From positions 25,421,187 to 25,485,186 of the forward strand of contig OX638368.1 of NCBI GenBank assembly GCA_951812925.1: a stretch of DNA of 64,000 nt, given 5' to 3'. Numbering within the stretch: the stretch's first letter is position 1; every line of letters begins with the position of its first letter. Under the pieces are notes generated by a model. The model was not told the DNA's origin, ran no database searches, and saw nothing but the letters and a program-made list of their open reading frames with translations. Of the stretch, positions 1 through 12,300 are shown one piece after another. This DNA comes from Calliopum simillimum (Eukaryota > Arthropoda > Insecta > Diptera > Lauxaniidae). The position numbers were made by a program, and so were the translations under genes.

Positions 1-392
1 CTGTTTTGACCTATATTTACGCTTATATATCATCGCCTATCGATTTTTACTCCAAAACCTGTATACATTATCTTAAAGTATGACCCTTAATCTTTTAAAT
101 GCCGTTGAGTTTGCTCAAATATCTTTTTTTTTTCACTGAGATATGCCACTTTGAAAAGTTCAAACTTTATGAATTTATGTATGTGAACAATCCAAACCCA
201 CACAGCCTTCACCCACTTACTCATGAAGTTTGAATTTTTCAAAGTGGCATATCTCAGTGAAAAAAAAAAGATATTTGAGTAAACTCAACGGCATTTAAAA
301 GATCAAGGGTCATACTTTAAGATGATGTATATAGGTTTTGGAGTAAAAATCGATTGGCGATGATATATAAGCGTAAATATAGGCTGAAACGG
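1..392. repeat. Foldback (long inverted repeat) MITE
   Basis: Two arms of about 170 bp (about 1-175 and 221-392) are near-perfect inverted copies around a 45-bp loop. For example GGCATATCTCAGTGAAAAA in the right arm mirrors the left arm, and ATATTTACGCTTATATATC occurs at the outer left end and in reverse near 365-385. There is no coding potential. The element may extend past the left edge of the window, so its true end and target duplication cannot be read. Confidence 0.8.
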
Positions 393-399
393 TGTTTTT

Positions 400-540
400 A
401 GCACATCAGGTTAAGATATCTCGGAACCCTGAATCAATAGAGCAATTCTGACCCCGGATTTGGATTCAGCACGTCAAAATACTTCGGAAAAGAATAGTCT
501 GGTTTCTGGTAAAATAACTTTGCCAAATTTTGTAGGCCTG
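400..540. repeat. Half of a MITE related to the element at 6040
   Basis: The segment ATTTGGATTCAGCACG, followed by a TACTT/GAAA stretch and ending AGGCCTGTGTTAT, follows the same order as the right arm of the 6040-6495 MITE (TTTGAATTCAGCGCAC ... AGACCAGTGTTAT). Only one arm is present. The relation is visible but diverged. Confidence 0.35.
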
Positions 541-544
541 TGTT

Positions 545-786
545 ATCGACCATAGACTATAAATAACAGACCTTAGATTATTGGGAACCAAGGACTGATC
601 ATGATCATAGAACATATATTATGGACCATAGACTATAAAAGGCAGATCATAGACCATACATTATGAACCATAGATCATTTATCATTAACTATTTAAATTA
701 TTTATTAGACTATAGATTATCGACTATAAAGACATAAAATATGGTTCATGATCTGTCCTTTATGATCTATGGGCCATAATATATGG
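545..786. repeat. Degenerate ATAGACCATA-type short repeat
   Basis: Variants of GACCATAGACTATAAA, GATCATAGACCATA and their inverted forms are iterated over about 240 bp. Units are irregular and there is no open reading frame. It lies between two MITEs. Confidence 0.5.
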
Positions 787-1741
787 AGTATATCGCATAA
801 GGTTACGAATCTTCTGGGAGGTAATAGAGGATGCCTAGACTAACAAAAAACCCTGAGAGGGGTCTAAAATGTACCCCTGAAGAGTTATAGGGTTAAAATT
901 GATTTTTTGATTTGTTTTAGAAAAAAAAAATTTTCTTGGGTCACCCTAGCGTTTTAGAGAATACTCTGTTATGGGAAACTTTTAGCTAACTGTATTAGCA
1001 TTTTAATAATACATTTGATTTATAGGGCTTAAAGAGATTTTGCAAAGTTCTGAACCTTTAAAGTTGATATTTTAAAATTTTTTTTCTAATTTTTGACTTT
1101 GGCGGCCATTTTAATATGAAAAAGGTCCCATTAACAAACCCTTTTATATATTTTTTTTTATTGTACATTTTTTTTAAATTTCTTTTATTTCAGTATTGCA
1201 TTTGTCATACCAACTTTTTAATGTGAGATCAAAAAAAAATACTTTTCAAGTACAATCCGCTTGAAGGCTCCAGCAGATAAAGGGCAGCGCGTGTTGCGCT
1301 CACATCATATGCAGCGTAACGCATGCGAGTAACTCGTGTGTTACATAGATAAGTATTTTTTTCCGACCTCACATTAAAAAGTTGGTATGACAAATGTACT
1401 ACCGAATTAAAGGAAATTTAACATGAGTTCCAAAAAAAATTATGAAAGGGCATATTAATGGGACCTTTTTCATACTAAAATGGCCGCCACAGTCAAAAAT
1501 TAAGAAAAAATTTTAAAATATCAACTTTAAAGGTCCAGAACTTTGCAAAATAACAAAGTATTCTCTAAAACGTTAGGGTGACCCAAGAAATTTTTTTTTC
1601 TGAAACAAGTCAGAAAATCAGTTTTAATCCTATAACTCCACAGGGGAGTATTTTAGACCACCCTCAGGATCAATTTGTTGCTAGTTTAGGCCTCCTCTGT
1701 CACCTGCCAGAAGCTTCGTAACCTTATGTGATACACCCTAT
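787..1741. mobile_element. Long-TIR MITE, family A, full copy
   Basis: The two halves are inverted copies of each other. The left end reads GTATATCGCATAAGGTTACG and the right end is its reverse complement (CGTAACCTTATGTGATACAC). The inner arms share 'GACTTTGGCGGCCATTTTA' and its complement. Arms are about 400-450 bp around a short GC-richer centre with GCATGCGAGTAAC. There is no coding capacity. Related copies or fragments occur at 10398, 41700, 47784, 56845 and 62985. Confidence 0.8.
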
Positions 1742-3114
1742 AAAGGGCAGATCATGAACCACATTTTAAGAATTAAGAATCCAATTTATTAGATTCACTG
1801 CATCGATTTTGATAACTTTTTCAATCAAGTGAACACCTTACCGATTGACGGACTGATTTAGCTAAACAATATTGAAATGATGTGGCCTCTCAATGGCTGT
1901 TAATTGAATTTTAATTTTAATTCATCATCCCAGAAATGTAAAAATGATGTTCGATTGGTTTAACAGAGCAGCACAGAAAGTGTTCGAAAAAAACAAAATT
2001 TTCAATGAAAACAACAAACACGAAATTGCACTAACATCTTTTCACATGATAATTGCAGTTTGAGCCTCAAAACACATACAGAGTTATAGAAATAGACCAG
2101 GCTTAAACATAGAAATAATGAAAAACTAAAAAATCCAAAGTAAAACAAAACAATTAGTGGCGCCAACAGACAGAAAAAAAAAAAACAAAAAAAAAAAAAA
2201 ATGGAAAAACAAAAACAAATTAAAATCATAAAAAGTTTAATAAAAAGAAATCGTTTAATTTAACCACAACACGTTGAGTTTTTAAAGCAAAAAAAAAGTG
2301 CACGTAATACAAAAAAACTGTGAGGAAGTGAAAACGCGCGCTATAAAATTAAACTGATCAACAACATGGCTCAAAATGTTATAGCCAATTTTCATTGTTG
2401 CTGCAACAAATACCAAAAGTAATGATGTAGGTACTAAATAGTGTAACTTTATTTAACCAATAATGGCAACACTCTTTGCTGAAATGAGCGGTCGGTGGGA
2501 GGTGGTGAAGTTGATTTCAAAAAATTCGCACATAAGTTACGAGCTGATTACTACCGCGGATCGTTTGCTGATGCTGTAAATAAATTGTTGCCAGCATAAA
2601 ATTTAATTGCTGCAACGCTACTCGCAACAGCAATAGCAGCAACAACAACAACTGCAACTTCAAAGTTAAAAAAACACAACAAGGTGCGAAAGTAATTAAT
2701 GTCGATAATTTATATAAATTGCGTTTTCTCAATCATAATTGGTGGAAAATTGCAAAACATTGATTTTTTGAAAAGTCAAAAAAAATAAAAAAAACCAAAA
2801 AACATCTACAATATGTAAGCAGTGTTGGTAAACGTGCGAAATTGATTTAGTCGATATTATGCAAAAGTTTATGAAAAATCGCTTGAAGAAAGTGAAAGTG
2901 AAAATTTCTCAAATACAAGGTTGGGAAGAATAATGCAAATATTTCATGCCGATCGTAACCAAAATTGGCTTTACCATCTCGAATTTTTGCTGAAATTTGG
3001 TACATGGTTTCATTTCCGATCAAAACCAATAAAAAATGCCCAAAAAAAATTTCTACGATCTACTTTTTTGTACGGTGTCGAAAACTCAATTTAGGGTAAA
3101 CTCAAAAGATGTGA
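1742..3114. other. AT-rich non-coding stretch, nothing recognised
   Basis: Contains poly-A/T runs (for example 2170-2205) and CAA/AGC-type simple sequence near 2630-2660. No ORF has protein-like composition, and no inverted repeat or RNA gene is seen. It should be upstream intron of dysf or 5' flanking DNA. Confidence 0.5.
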
Positions 3115-3235
3115 CACTCCTTGGTGATATGGCACCCTCAATGATATGGTACTTTTAGTTGATATGGCACCCCAAGATGATATGACACCCCTAGATGATA
3201 TGCCAACCCCAGGTGGTGATATGGCACCCCTTTCA
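3115..3235 (+). repeat. GATATGGCACCCC minisatellite, possible transposon terminus
   Basis: The motif TGATATGGCACCCC, with variants (TGATATGACACCCC, TGATATGCCAACCCC), is reiterated about six times in 120 bp and recurs near 3348-3385. It sits just upstream of the pogo-like transposase relic. The layout resembles other elements here whose terminal motif is repeated inside, so it may be one end of that transposon (inference). Confidence 0.5.
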
Positions 3236-3469
3236 ATTTCAATACTTGCAGCTTTCATAGCATTTACATATGGACACAGTTTAGTTCAGCTGCTCGAGAG
3301 TTACAGCCACCCTAACCTAACCTGCTCGGTGTTTATCGGAAAGGAGAAATGGCACCCCGTTACTGCGGGTGATATGGTTCTGGTGCCATTAAGTTATCAA
3401 GTTATCTTTTCCTTTAAAACCTATCTTTTATTTTTATTAATTGGGGTAAATATAAGAAACCGGAGTTTG

Positions 3470-4232
3470 AGAATGGTATGCCTGTTGGCTCTGTTGTATA
3501 CATGGGACAAAAATCAGCTTATGTCACTAGCGGTTTGTTTTTTAAGTGGCTTAAAAATCATTTTGTTTGTAGAAAGCCAAGTGGAAAAGCTCTTCTTCCC
3601 CTCGACGGTCACTCTTCACATTGCATCTACATATTGAAAACGGTAGTCTTATGTTTACCACCACATAAGTACAACTCGATTTCTGCCTGCATTTGGATCA
3701 GTGATAACCAAACTCAATACTACCGCGTTTTATCAATGTATAATGCTCATTGAAAGCTTTTATATTTTGCAAAGGCTGCAAGCAAGTGACGCAGATCTGT
3801 ACAACTACTGACACAGTTGAACGCTTATCCATGAGTAAATATGAATACGGAAAGCTTTACCCACAAAAGCTCAAGTGCCCATGGGCATAAGCTTTGGATA
3901 TCACTGCTTTAGATTCATCATTTTTTAAGCCTCTCAAAACGTATTACTATGCATCATGTAATTTGTTCGTCAAAAACAATCCAACGAGGAAAATATGACG
4001 CCTACTATTTGGTCAGATATTGTTTGAAACATGGACCAAAGCACCAAATGTTTCTAACGGTACTTCTGGATTTTCATCTACTGGGATTTATGCTTTCAAT
4101 CCAAATAAGATTCCAGATCATGTCTTTTGAGAGGATTGCATTGAAGAAAATTTTAGTCTCCAAGACCCTACCGCCCCGTTTAAGAAAAAGTACCTGGAGA
4201 CCGATCCCTGCTCGGTCAACAATCTAATCTTA
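3470..4232 (+). pseudogene. pogo-like (DDE_1) transposase relic
   Basis: The frame from 3478 reads GSVVYMGQKSAYVTSGLFF, then WLKNHF and LLPLDGHSSH. This is the spacing and sequence of the DDE_1 core of pogo/Tigger/Jerky-type transposases, where LDGHSSH holds the second catalytic Asp. After frameshifts and stops the C-terminal part is still recognisable: KNNPTRKI near 3975, then NGTSGFSSTGIYAFNP at about 4054-4102, matching the family pattern 'GF.sTGIyPfNP'. The N-terminal DNA-binding half is absent and several frame breaks show that it is dead. Domestication is unlikely given the stops. The tail (KKYLETDPCSVN, 4192-4227) recurs at about 57892-57930. Confidence 0.75.
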
Positions 4233-4435
4233 TTATTTTAGTCGATGTTTTTATTCATAGCTATTTTTTGTTATGAAACTTGTATCTTTTCACTTCTAAC
4301 GGTCATGCTTTCAAAATGATAAATAAACCGATGAGAATAATAATAAGAAAAAACTCGGAAAGCATCGAATGGTATAGAAAAATATCAAAAACTCAAATTT
4401 TTTTTTGGCGAAATAGAATGCCCTAAAATAAATAA

Positions 4436-6011
4436 ATGGGATATGCCACGCACCCAAAATATTTTGTCTTTTGTATGGCGGCTGAAATATCTTATCTTCA
4501 AAGGATCATAACTCGGAAAATAAGAATCCTATTGGAAAACTCTGAAAAGATATTTGGATAAGGAAGAGTGTAACTATCCGATGCTATTAATAAAAAAGAA
4601 TTTCGCCTTTTCTTGTAGCTACGCTGTAAGACTGAACACAGCGTTTTCTTCAACTTCAAGCAAGGATATTTCAAAATCCTGCAGGTATAGTGACAGTTCT
4701 GCTGATGAAGACGGATTTAGCGTCAAAAAGTACATAAGACTGCATATAAGAATTAAACAGTTCATTCCATTTTTTTTTTGTGCCTGAGTTATTAACAAAA
4801 ATTTTTATTTTGATAAAAAAGTGGGCGTGGCAATTATTAAACAAAGCCATCTTTTTATTATGCTTTAGATCCTTCTGATCCAGATTCGCATACCAAATTT
4901 CATCAAAATATGTTGTATCATTTGCGAGAAACAGCATTTAATGTGTTTTACTTGTATGGGAGGTTCCACGCGCACTTTCGATATTTTGCCTACTTTTAGG
5001 TCGTAGGTGCCTAATAGCAAGTAGACTCCCTACAGTTAAATTCAGAAAGATTGCTTTAGTAGTTTTCTTTTTATAGCGCAATATATTTTTGTGGGCGGTG
5101 CCACGCCCTTGAACGAGTTTTCCCAATATAATGGCATATGACACATTAATACTTGTTTAAAGAGGTAACAGATCCTAAATTTTCATCAAATTTACCGGAG
5201 TCGTTTTCGAGTAATATTGAATCAAATTTTTCAAGGGTTAAAAAGTGGGCGTGGCACTTAATCGATCCCGCCCACTTTTCGTTTGTTACAAGATATTATT
5301 AAGCAGTACCTTCGTACCAAATTTCATTAAAATACCTTGTAACATTTGCGAGAAATAGCATTTAACGTATTTTGCTTGTATGGGAGGTTCCACGCGCAAC
5401 GGCGATATTTTGCCCGCTTTCAGATCAGAGATGGCTTATAGCAAGAATGCTCCCCACAGTTAATTTTAGAATGATTACTTTATTAGTTTTCTTTTTATAC
5501 CGTATTATATTTTTGTGGGCGGTGCCACGCCCTTCAACGAGTTTTCCCAATATAACGGCATATCACATATTAATACCTGTTTGCTGAGGTAAAATCTCCT
5601 AAATTTTCATTAAAATCTTTGGAGTCATTTTCGAGTAATATTGAATCAAAATTTTCAAGCGTTTAAAAGTGGGCGTGGCACTTCTTCAATCCCGCCCACT
5701 TTTTGTATGTCACAAGGTATTATCAAGCAGTACCCGCCTACCAAATTTCATTCAAATACCTTGTATGGTTTGCGAGTTATGACCAAATCAAATTTAAAAC
5801 TTAGGGCGGTGCCACGCCCCCTGGTGAGCATTTACAAAGTTCAAACCTAGCTCATTCTTCATTGTATGCTAGTATCTAAAACTGTTCCAAGTTTGTTTAA
5901 AATCGCTGTACCCGTTTTCGAGAAAAAGTTTTGCCCGTTCCGAACAAACATACATAAGTACATAAGTACATAAGTACATACAATTTTATCTCGTATAAGA
6001 AGAGAAGATAA
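4436..6011. repeat. Dispersed GGGCGTGGC/CCGCCCAC repeat, copy 1, internally tandem
   Basis: A module of about 425 bp is repeated: GTGGGCGGTGCCACGCCC is at about 5090 and 5514, with a third truncated module at about 5801 (GCGGTGCCACGCCCCC). Each contains 'TGTATGGGAGGTTCCACGCG', AAAGTGGGCGTGGCAC, and ACCAAATTTCATTAAAATAC. The block ends in a (ACATAAGT)n microsatellite and TTATCTCGTATAAGAAG. A colinear second copy lies at 58885-60362. No coding capacity; the class is unassigned. Confidence 0.7.
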
Positions 6012-6039
6012 TTTTTTTTTTTTACATAGTTTCTTAATT

Positions 6040-6495
6040 ACACTGGTCTACACGATTTTCGACTGGAGCAACCAAATAGTGTTCCTAGGGTTATTTGGTG
6101 CGCTGAATTCGAATCTGCAATCGGTTTTTCTCTATCAGGTCAGGTTTTCGAAACACAATAACACATTTTTTTATTTGAAAATGTTTAACAACTCAAAAGT
6201 GAATGGCAGTGTTTGAACATCGTTTGTATGTTGTCGGGTCCGTTTCATGTATAAAAGTCCAGCAATAGTCTTCCAGCATACTTTTGTCCCAAAAAATACG
6301 TTATGAATTTTTTGTAAATTTTGTTTTTTTTATTTATTAATGAGTAGTATAACGAACATAAATACCCCTTTATAAAGAGAACTAGACTAGATGGCGCATT
6401 TCTGGCGTCAGATTTGAATTCAGCGCACCCAAATTACTTAAGAAACATCATCCTCTTCTCCAGTCGAAATTTTTTCGAAATTTTTAGACCAGTGT
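6040..6495. mobile_element. TIR MITE beginning ACACTGGTCTA
   Basis: The left end ACACTGGTCTA and the right end TAGACCAGTGT are inverted copies. The similarity continues inward through TTTCGACTGGAG and GTGCGCTGAATTC. The element is 456 bp with no ORF. No convincing target duplication was seen. Confidence 0.75.
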
Positions 6496-7150
6496 TATTT
6501 TAATATTTTGCCATTAAGCCAGGTAAAATTAAATGCAAATTTTTCAATAAAACGCTTTACAACACTAAATACAGCTGAAACCACTCATATGCAATTTTAA
6601 TAAAACACAATCTGAAACTCTGATCTCAGATTTTCATGCTGATTGTTGGCCATACAAAATAATTGCAGTTTTAAATTCAATTAGATTTTGAGTGAACAGA
6701 AAAAAAAAAAGCAAACGACTTACATTTAAAATCATGTAAGAAGTGTTTACTTACGAGTATTGCGAGTACTTTATGTGTACAACATCAGCAGCAGCAACAG
6801 CAACATGTAAATTGTTGTCTTCATTTCGTTTGTTGCAACAAACAACCTGCAATTTTCTACATAAATTTTCATGATTTTTAATTTGATTTTTACGAATGCG
6901 GCGGCGTCGCAGCTTCGCGCGCTCATTTAGCAGCTGTTAATTGGTAACGCGCATGCGAACCGCCAACGCCAACAGCCAACACTGCGCGTGCATTCGGAAG
7001 TGTGTGATTGCTGTGTTGTTATGTTGTTATGATTGAAACAGTTGTTATTTCTACTGTTAATTTATGCGTCTTGTTACTATGTTACCATATCAGTAAATTT
7101 GTTTGTTTAGAGATCGAAAATATTGTTATGCATACATTTTAAGTATTACT
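6496..7150. other. Non-coding stretch with a GC-richer patch
   Basis: Mostly AT-rich. The patch at about 6895-7010 (GCGGCGGCGTCGCAGC, GCGCGCTCATTTAGCAGC) is clearly GC-richer than its surroundings and contains CpG clusters. It is not part of any repeat I can see and could be regulatory sequence of the dysf locus, but nothing proves this. Confidence 0.3.
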
Positions 7151-7154
7151 CTGA

Positions 7155-8380
7155 TGAGCTATGTGGGTGATTCTCCGAAAAATGTACCTTTGGCCCGAAA
7201 CTCAAAACCATGTTTTATTTTAGAACAAGAGCTTCTATACGACTAGCTTACAAAAAACAAAAAACAAAAGTTCTAAATATTTTACTGTGAAATTATAACA
7301 ACGTGTTAAAAAGTCATTCTCCCTGCTGTCCACAGCCACTTCTTAGTGTACTTAATTTGCGCGTTTCGCATATAACTTTATTTTCTAAAAAAAACTCATG
7401 CAACAGTGTTTGTGTACGTATTTCAGTTGCTGGTTTTCTGAGTAAACTCTTCGAAAATTTTTTTTTATATTGAATTAATATAAATACATAGAAGTTGGTC
7501 CCTCAGTGTTTCTTATTCTAAATGTAAATTTTTTAAATATTGAATAAAAAGAAAACTAAAAGTGAAGAGAAAGAGAAGACTCAGTGCTTTTTCAGCTCAG
7601 TCAGTTTTGGTTTTTCGATAGTGAGTGTAGTGAATTTTTTTTTTAAATGTTGAAAAATTTTGTTAAGAACGAAAGTATGTGTCATTCTCCATGTCAGTTT
7701 TTTATATTATTAAACATGTTCTTTTACCTTTATGTACTTAAATCAATAAATATTTTGAGTGGCTAACCACCAGTTTCAACTTTTTTTAAAAATAATTCCT
7801 ATTGTTATTGTGATATTATTGATTTTTCAAAATTTTGTCATTCTTCCGTATAGTAATCCTCCCGCCAAATTTAATACGGGAGAATGGTTCTCTTACAAGA
7901 CGTTGTTGTTTATTGTTTGTTAAAGTAGTTTTCCTTTATATGATGAGGAGCTGGGGGTATAAACCTCGCGACGCTCCAATATAAAATTTTAGGGTTGCCA
8001 CCTGGTGATTTTCGAAAATCTTTTATGATTCTTACTTTTTATTTAATTTAGTCAAAAATTAAAATTTTTGCTTTCAGAAAAGCTCAGATAAACTATTGAA
8101 AAATTGTACAAAAACTTTCTGTGTTGCCACCCTGTTTTTTTTTTTTTTGTTAGTTTTACTTAAATCATATTTCGGTTCGGTTGCTGTCAAAAATTTAAAT
8201 TTAAAAGATTTAAGCAAAATTTTCGAAAACAATCATGTGGCAACCCTAAAAATGTATGTTGGCTTTTTAAAAAGATTATTTAAGCATTTTTAGACTGAAA
8301 TTTTAATTTAATTTGTTAAATATATTGCTTAAGCAAAACTTAAAAAAATAACATTTGGCAACCCTGAAATTAAGGTCACC
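7155..8380. repeat. Dispersed repeat family B, copy 1
   Basis: About 1.2 kb colinear with 35145-36560. Shared landmarks include ACAAGAGCTTCTATACGA, AAAAAGTCATTCTCCCTGCT, a later TCATTCTCC segment, CCTCGCGAC and AAATGTATGTTGG. There is no ORF of note and no terminal repeat was identified, so the class is unknown. Confidence 0.65.
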
Positions 8381-8643
8381 ATATCGCCACCTCAATACTA
8401 CAACTAGGTAACTTACATTTTCTTGTTTTGAGATAATTCAATTAAAAGAGTTTTAGAAATTTGAATTTGCGCTGATTTTCGACTTTTCTTGTTTGGTTTT
8501 TTTCTTATAACCTTTCAATGTTGCCACTTTTGAGAACTTTGGAAGAAGAGGACTGTGCACCAAGCCATGAGGAATATCATCGGTCACTTATCCCAAGTAT
8601 GACAATTCCGAGTTACCTAGTTGTAGTATTGAGCTGACGATAT
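8381..8643. mobile_element. TIR MITE family C, copy 1
   Basis: 263 bp bounded by ATATCGCCACCTCAATACTA on the left and its inverted form (TAGTATTGAGCTGACGATAT) on the right. The repeat continues inward as CAACTAGGTAAC. A second copy with the same ends lies at 55490-55754. Non-coding. Confidence 0.8.
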
Positions 8644-10397
8644 TCAAGAATAAACAAAAACGATAGCACTGTTTACATTTGAACGAAAACTTAAAATAAA
8701 ACTCGTCAGAAGTTGATTTAGTTTTGTTTGGTAAATCACATGACTTACAGCGAGATTTAGAGCTTAAACTCCAGATAGCCGTAAATCAACTCATAAATCT
8801 CCAGTGCAAACGTAGTGGAAGAAACTGTTTACAGCTTGAATAGTAAAATTGTAATTCCAAACTGTGCCTTTCAATTGTCGCGACTCAAATTGAGTTAGCC
8901 TTCAAGAAGTACAGTGTTTGGGATAAATCAAATGAAAACTCAACAAAAAAACATAGGAAAGAACGGCTTACAAGTGCATATCTGCATAGTAAAAATTTTA
9001 GTTTAAAAGCAAAAAGTATTTATATAGAACAATGCCAAAAATTGTATTAGTTTTAAACTATTTTGGAATAAATTTTATACTTTTCTGGTATAAATTTCAA
9101 ACTTTAGGGATTTAATAACGAAAAATTTTAAAATCAATACTTAAGGGAATTAAAAGTAAGAAAAGTAAACTATAATTTTTTAGTGTGTACATATTAGAAT
9201 CCAAGCCTACATACAGCCACTTTTTTATCTTTTAGTTTGCTCAACATCACTTGTGATTTCTACCTCACAGGCGTGTATTATTAAAATCGCATTAGAATGA
9301 TATTCGAGCAGATGAAGAAAGGCTTGAAAAAAAGGTACTGCATACTTAAAAAGGTAGTAAACCGGCACAAAGTAAAAGAGCTCATTTTATTGCATTTCAA
9401 CTGTAAAATAAAAAAATAAAAAAGAATCAAGTTGTGAAAAGAAACAATTAACGAGCTACGATCATAATCAGAATCACAATCAAAAGAATAATGGATATAC
9501 ATATGTAGGATTATATTGTTATCAAAGAGATAGAGGAGTAGGAGGAGGTGGTAACACAACAAAGAGTAGAAGTCATCGGGCGTCATCCGGCGTCATCAAC
9601 GCATCAAATGTCCGTCCACGAATGTATCCGCTTCCACTCACTCATAATTCTCAGCCTGAAAGTGATCTCTCTCTAGACTGGCCTGGTCTGCTCTGCTTGC
9701 TATTATTGATGATCACTTTAGGGCATTTTCAAGCTTTTTTCATATACTGCCTGAATGACTGACCGAGTGGTTGGCGGTGCTATGGTGATGGTGTATGTAG
9801 CCTTAGGGGTAAAAATCATGGTATATCCTTTTTTAAAATTTAAATTATGACGCCACTTAACATTTATGACTCTTGATTCTACGCCGCGGCATAATTTTGC
9901 AATGCCATATGTGATCTTTTCCGAACGCTCTCGTTGGATGTGAAGAACGTTATGTTGTAGATCTTTGCCTAAACGTCATGTCGGCAAATTCATTCAGAAA
10001 TTATGTATGCCCTGTTTGGGTAGTGGTTGGTGATGGTGGTGGTGGGTAGTTGGTGAAATCGCAGTCGGTTTTCTTTTGGACTAATGCATTAAACCACACA
10101 CACGGACGGGTGTATCTGATGATGCCGGATTGGCAAAAAAAGAGTCGTTCATTTAAATATGCACAGATTAATTACCACTACTTGCAGCATTTTATTAATG
10201 ACCTGCGCGTTGCAATTAAACGTAATCAAATTAATCTTTAACGCTGGAATATTCATATGTCTGTATGTAATTTTGTATCCATATGTGTGGGCTACAAAAA
10301 TGGTGCTTCGAAATTTTGTTAATTTTTTTTTTAAATATCGATTGCTGTTGCAATGAAAATCATAAGTTAATTTGAATTGCTTTGAAGCACCTTTATA
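8644..10397. other. Non-coding stretch; one small dispersed repeat
   Basis: At about 9020-9125 there is a repeat (AACTATTTTGGAATAAATTT, CTTTTCTGGTATAAA) that recurs inverted at about 27480-27600. The part 9240-10100 is less AT-rich and repeat-free, with GGTGGTG runs at about 10030. No gene or RNA structure is recognised. Confidence 0.4.
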
Positions 10398-11271
10398 CAG
10401 GGTGTATTGCATAAGGTCACGAAGCTTCTGGGAGGTCATAGAGATATCCTAGACTAACAAAAAATTGCACCTGAGAAGGGAGGGGTCTAAAATGTACGCC
10501 TGAAGAGTTATTAGGTTAAAACTGATTTTCTGAGTTGCTTAAGAAAAAATATTCTTGGATCACACTATGGTTTTAAAGAAAATTTTTTTAAAGCAGACTT
10601 TTAGCTAATAAAACTTAGCTAATGAACTTTCTAAAAGTATATATGGTTTATAAGGCTTTCAAAGTTGATATTTTGAATTTTTTTTTTTTTTAATTTTTGA
10701 CTTTGGCGGCCATTTTAGTATCAAAAAACTCCTATTAATATACTCTTTTATAATTTTTTTTAGAATTCTCGATACATTTTCTTTAATTCGGTAGCACATT
10801 TGTCATACCAACTTTTTAATGTGTGGTCGGAAAAAAATACTTTTCTATGTAACACATGGGTTACTCGCACTTTTCTTTATCTACTAGAGCCTTCAAATGG
10901 ATTGTTGTTGAAAGAAGAATTTTAAAAAAAACAGTGTTTGTTAATAGGACCTTTTTCATACTAAAATGGCCGCCAAAATCATAAAAAGGAAAAAAAGTTT
11001 GAAATATCAACTTAAAAGATCCAGAACTTTGCAAAATCCTTTTAAGCCCTTTAAACTAAATACACTTTTGCAAAACCCATACAGTTAGCTAAAAGTTTTA
11101 TGTAAAAAAAGTTTACTCTAAAATGCTAAGGTGACTCAAGAAAATGTTTTTTCTAAAACAACTCAGAAAATCAGTCTTAACCCTATAACTCCTCAGGGGT
11201 ACATTTTAGACCCCCCTCAGGTGCAATTTTTTGTTAGATTGGAGCTTCGTTGCCTAATGCGATACACCCTA
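10398..11271. mobile_element. Long-TIR MITE, family A, second full copy
   Basis: Begins GGTGTATTGCATAAGG and ends CTAATGCGATACACC. Both ends and both 'GGCGGCCATTTTAGTAT' inner arms match the copy at 787-1741. The GC-richer core is partly lost. Non-coding. Confidence 0.8.
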
Positions 11272-11277
11272 TATAGT

Positions 11278-12300
11278 AATCTCCTGCGAATTTCCTCGAT
11301 GATTCTCGTAAGTTTGTTCATACTAAAAACGTAGAAGAATTTCCTCAACGATTCTATTAAGTTTGTTCGCACTGGAAGCACTGGAATTTCCTCAACGATT
11401 CTATTAAGTTCGTTTGCACTGGAAGCATTAAATAATTTTCTTGATAAAAGGAAACGCTTCAGTCACTTAGTAATTTCGTTCGCATTAGAAACGTAGAAAT
11501 AAGAGACACCTCAATGATTTCAGCAAGTTTCTTCAAACCGAAAACGTAAAAAAGATTTCTCGATGATTCTAGTAAATTTGTACACAATAAAATCTTAAAA
11601 GAATATCTCGATTATTCACGCAAGTAAACCACACTGAAAACGTGAATGAGTTTCTAGTAAGTTTCTTGTTGTAAGTTTGATTCATGATTGTTGTAAGTTG
11701 GTTCACATTGGACTCATAGAAAAATATTGTTCTCGATGATCCTTTGAAGCTTGTTCATACTGATGTCTTAGAAAAAAAAGATGCTTCTCAGTGATTCTAG
11801 TAAGCTTCTTCAAATCAAAAACGTAAAAAAGTTTTCTCAATGATTCTAGTAAGTTTGTTTACAATGAAATTGTTAAAGAATTCCTCGATTATTCCCATAA
11901 GTTTGTTCACACCGAAAACATGAAAGAGTTTCTAGTAAGTTTCTTCAAAGTGAAATCCTCCTCGATGATTATAGTGGTTTTGGTCACACAGGCTCCTCAG
12001 TGACTCTTCTTAATTTTTTTCATATTGGAATCATAAAAAATTTTTCATGATGATTCTAGTAAGGTTGCTCAATGATTCTCGTAAATTTATTCACATCAAA
12101 AACGTAAAAACTTTCCTCGATGATTCACACTGAAATCGTAAAAGACTTTAGTACTACTTGATGGTTAAAGTATGTTTTTTCACACTAAAAATCGTAGTAA
12201 AATTTTTTGGAGAAAAATCGTAAAAGAGTTTTCTCGATGATTCTAGTAAGTTTGTTCATACTGAATCTATTATGTTTGTTCGCACTAAAATATCTTAAAC
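11278..12300 (+). repeat. Degenerate ~50-bp minisatellite
   Basis: About twenty diverged units of the type CTCGATGATTCTAGTAAG, TTTGTTCACACTGAAA, ACGTAAAAGA. Unit length is near 47-52 bp with indels. It starts directly after the family A MITE. No coding meaning is apparent. Confidence 0.7.

Noticed and set aside
11278..12300. CRISPR-like array
   Set aside because: Units are diverged throughout with no constant repeat and unique spacer pattern, and the genome is that of an animal.
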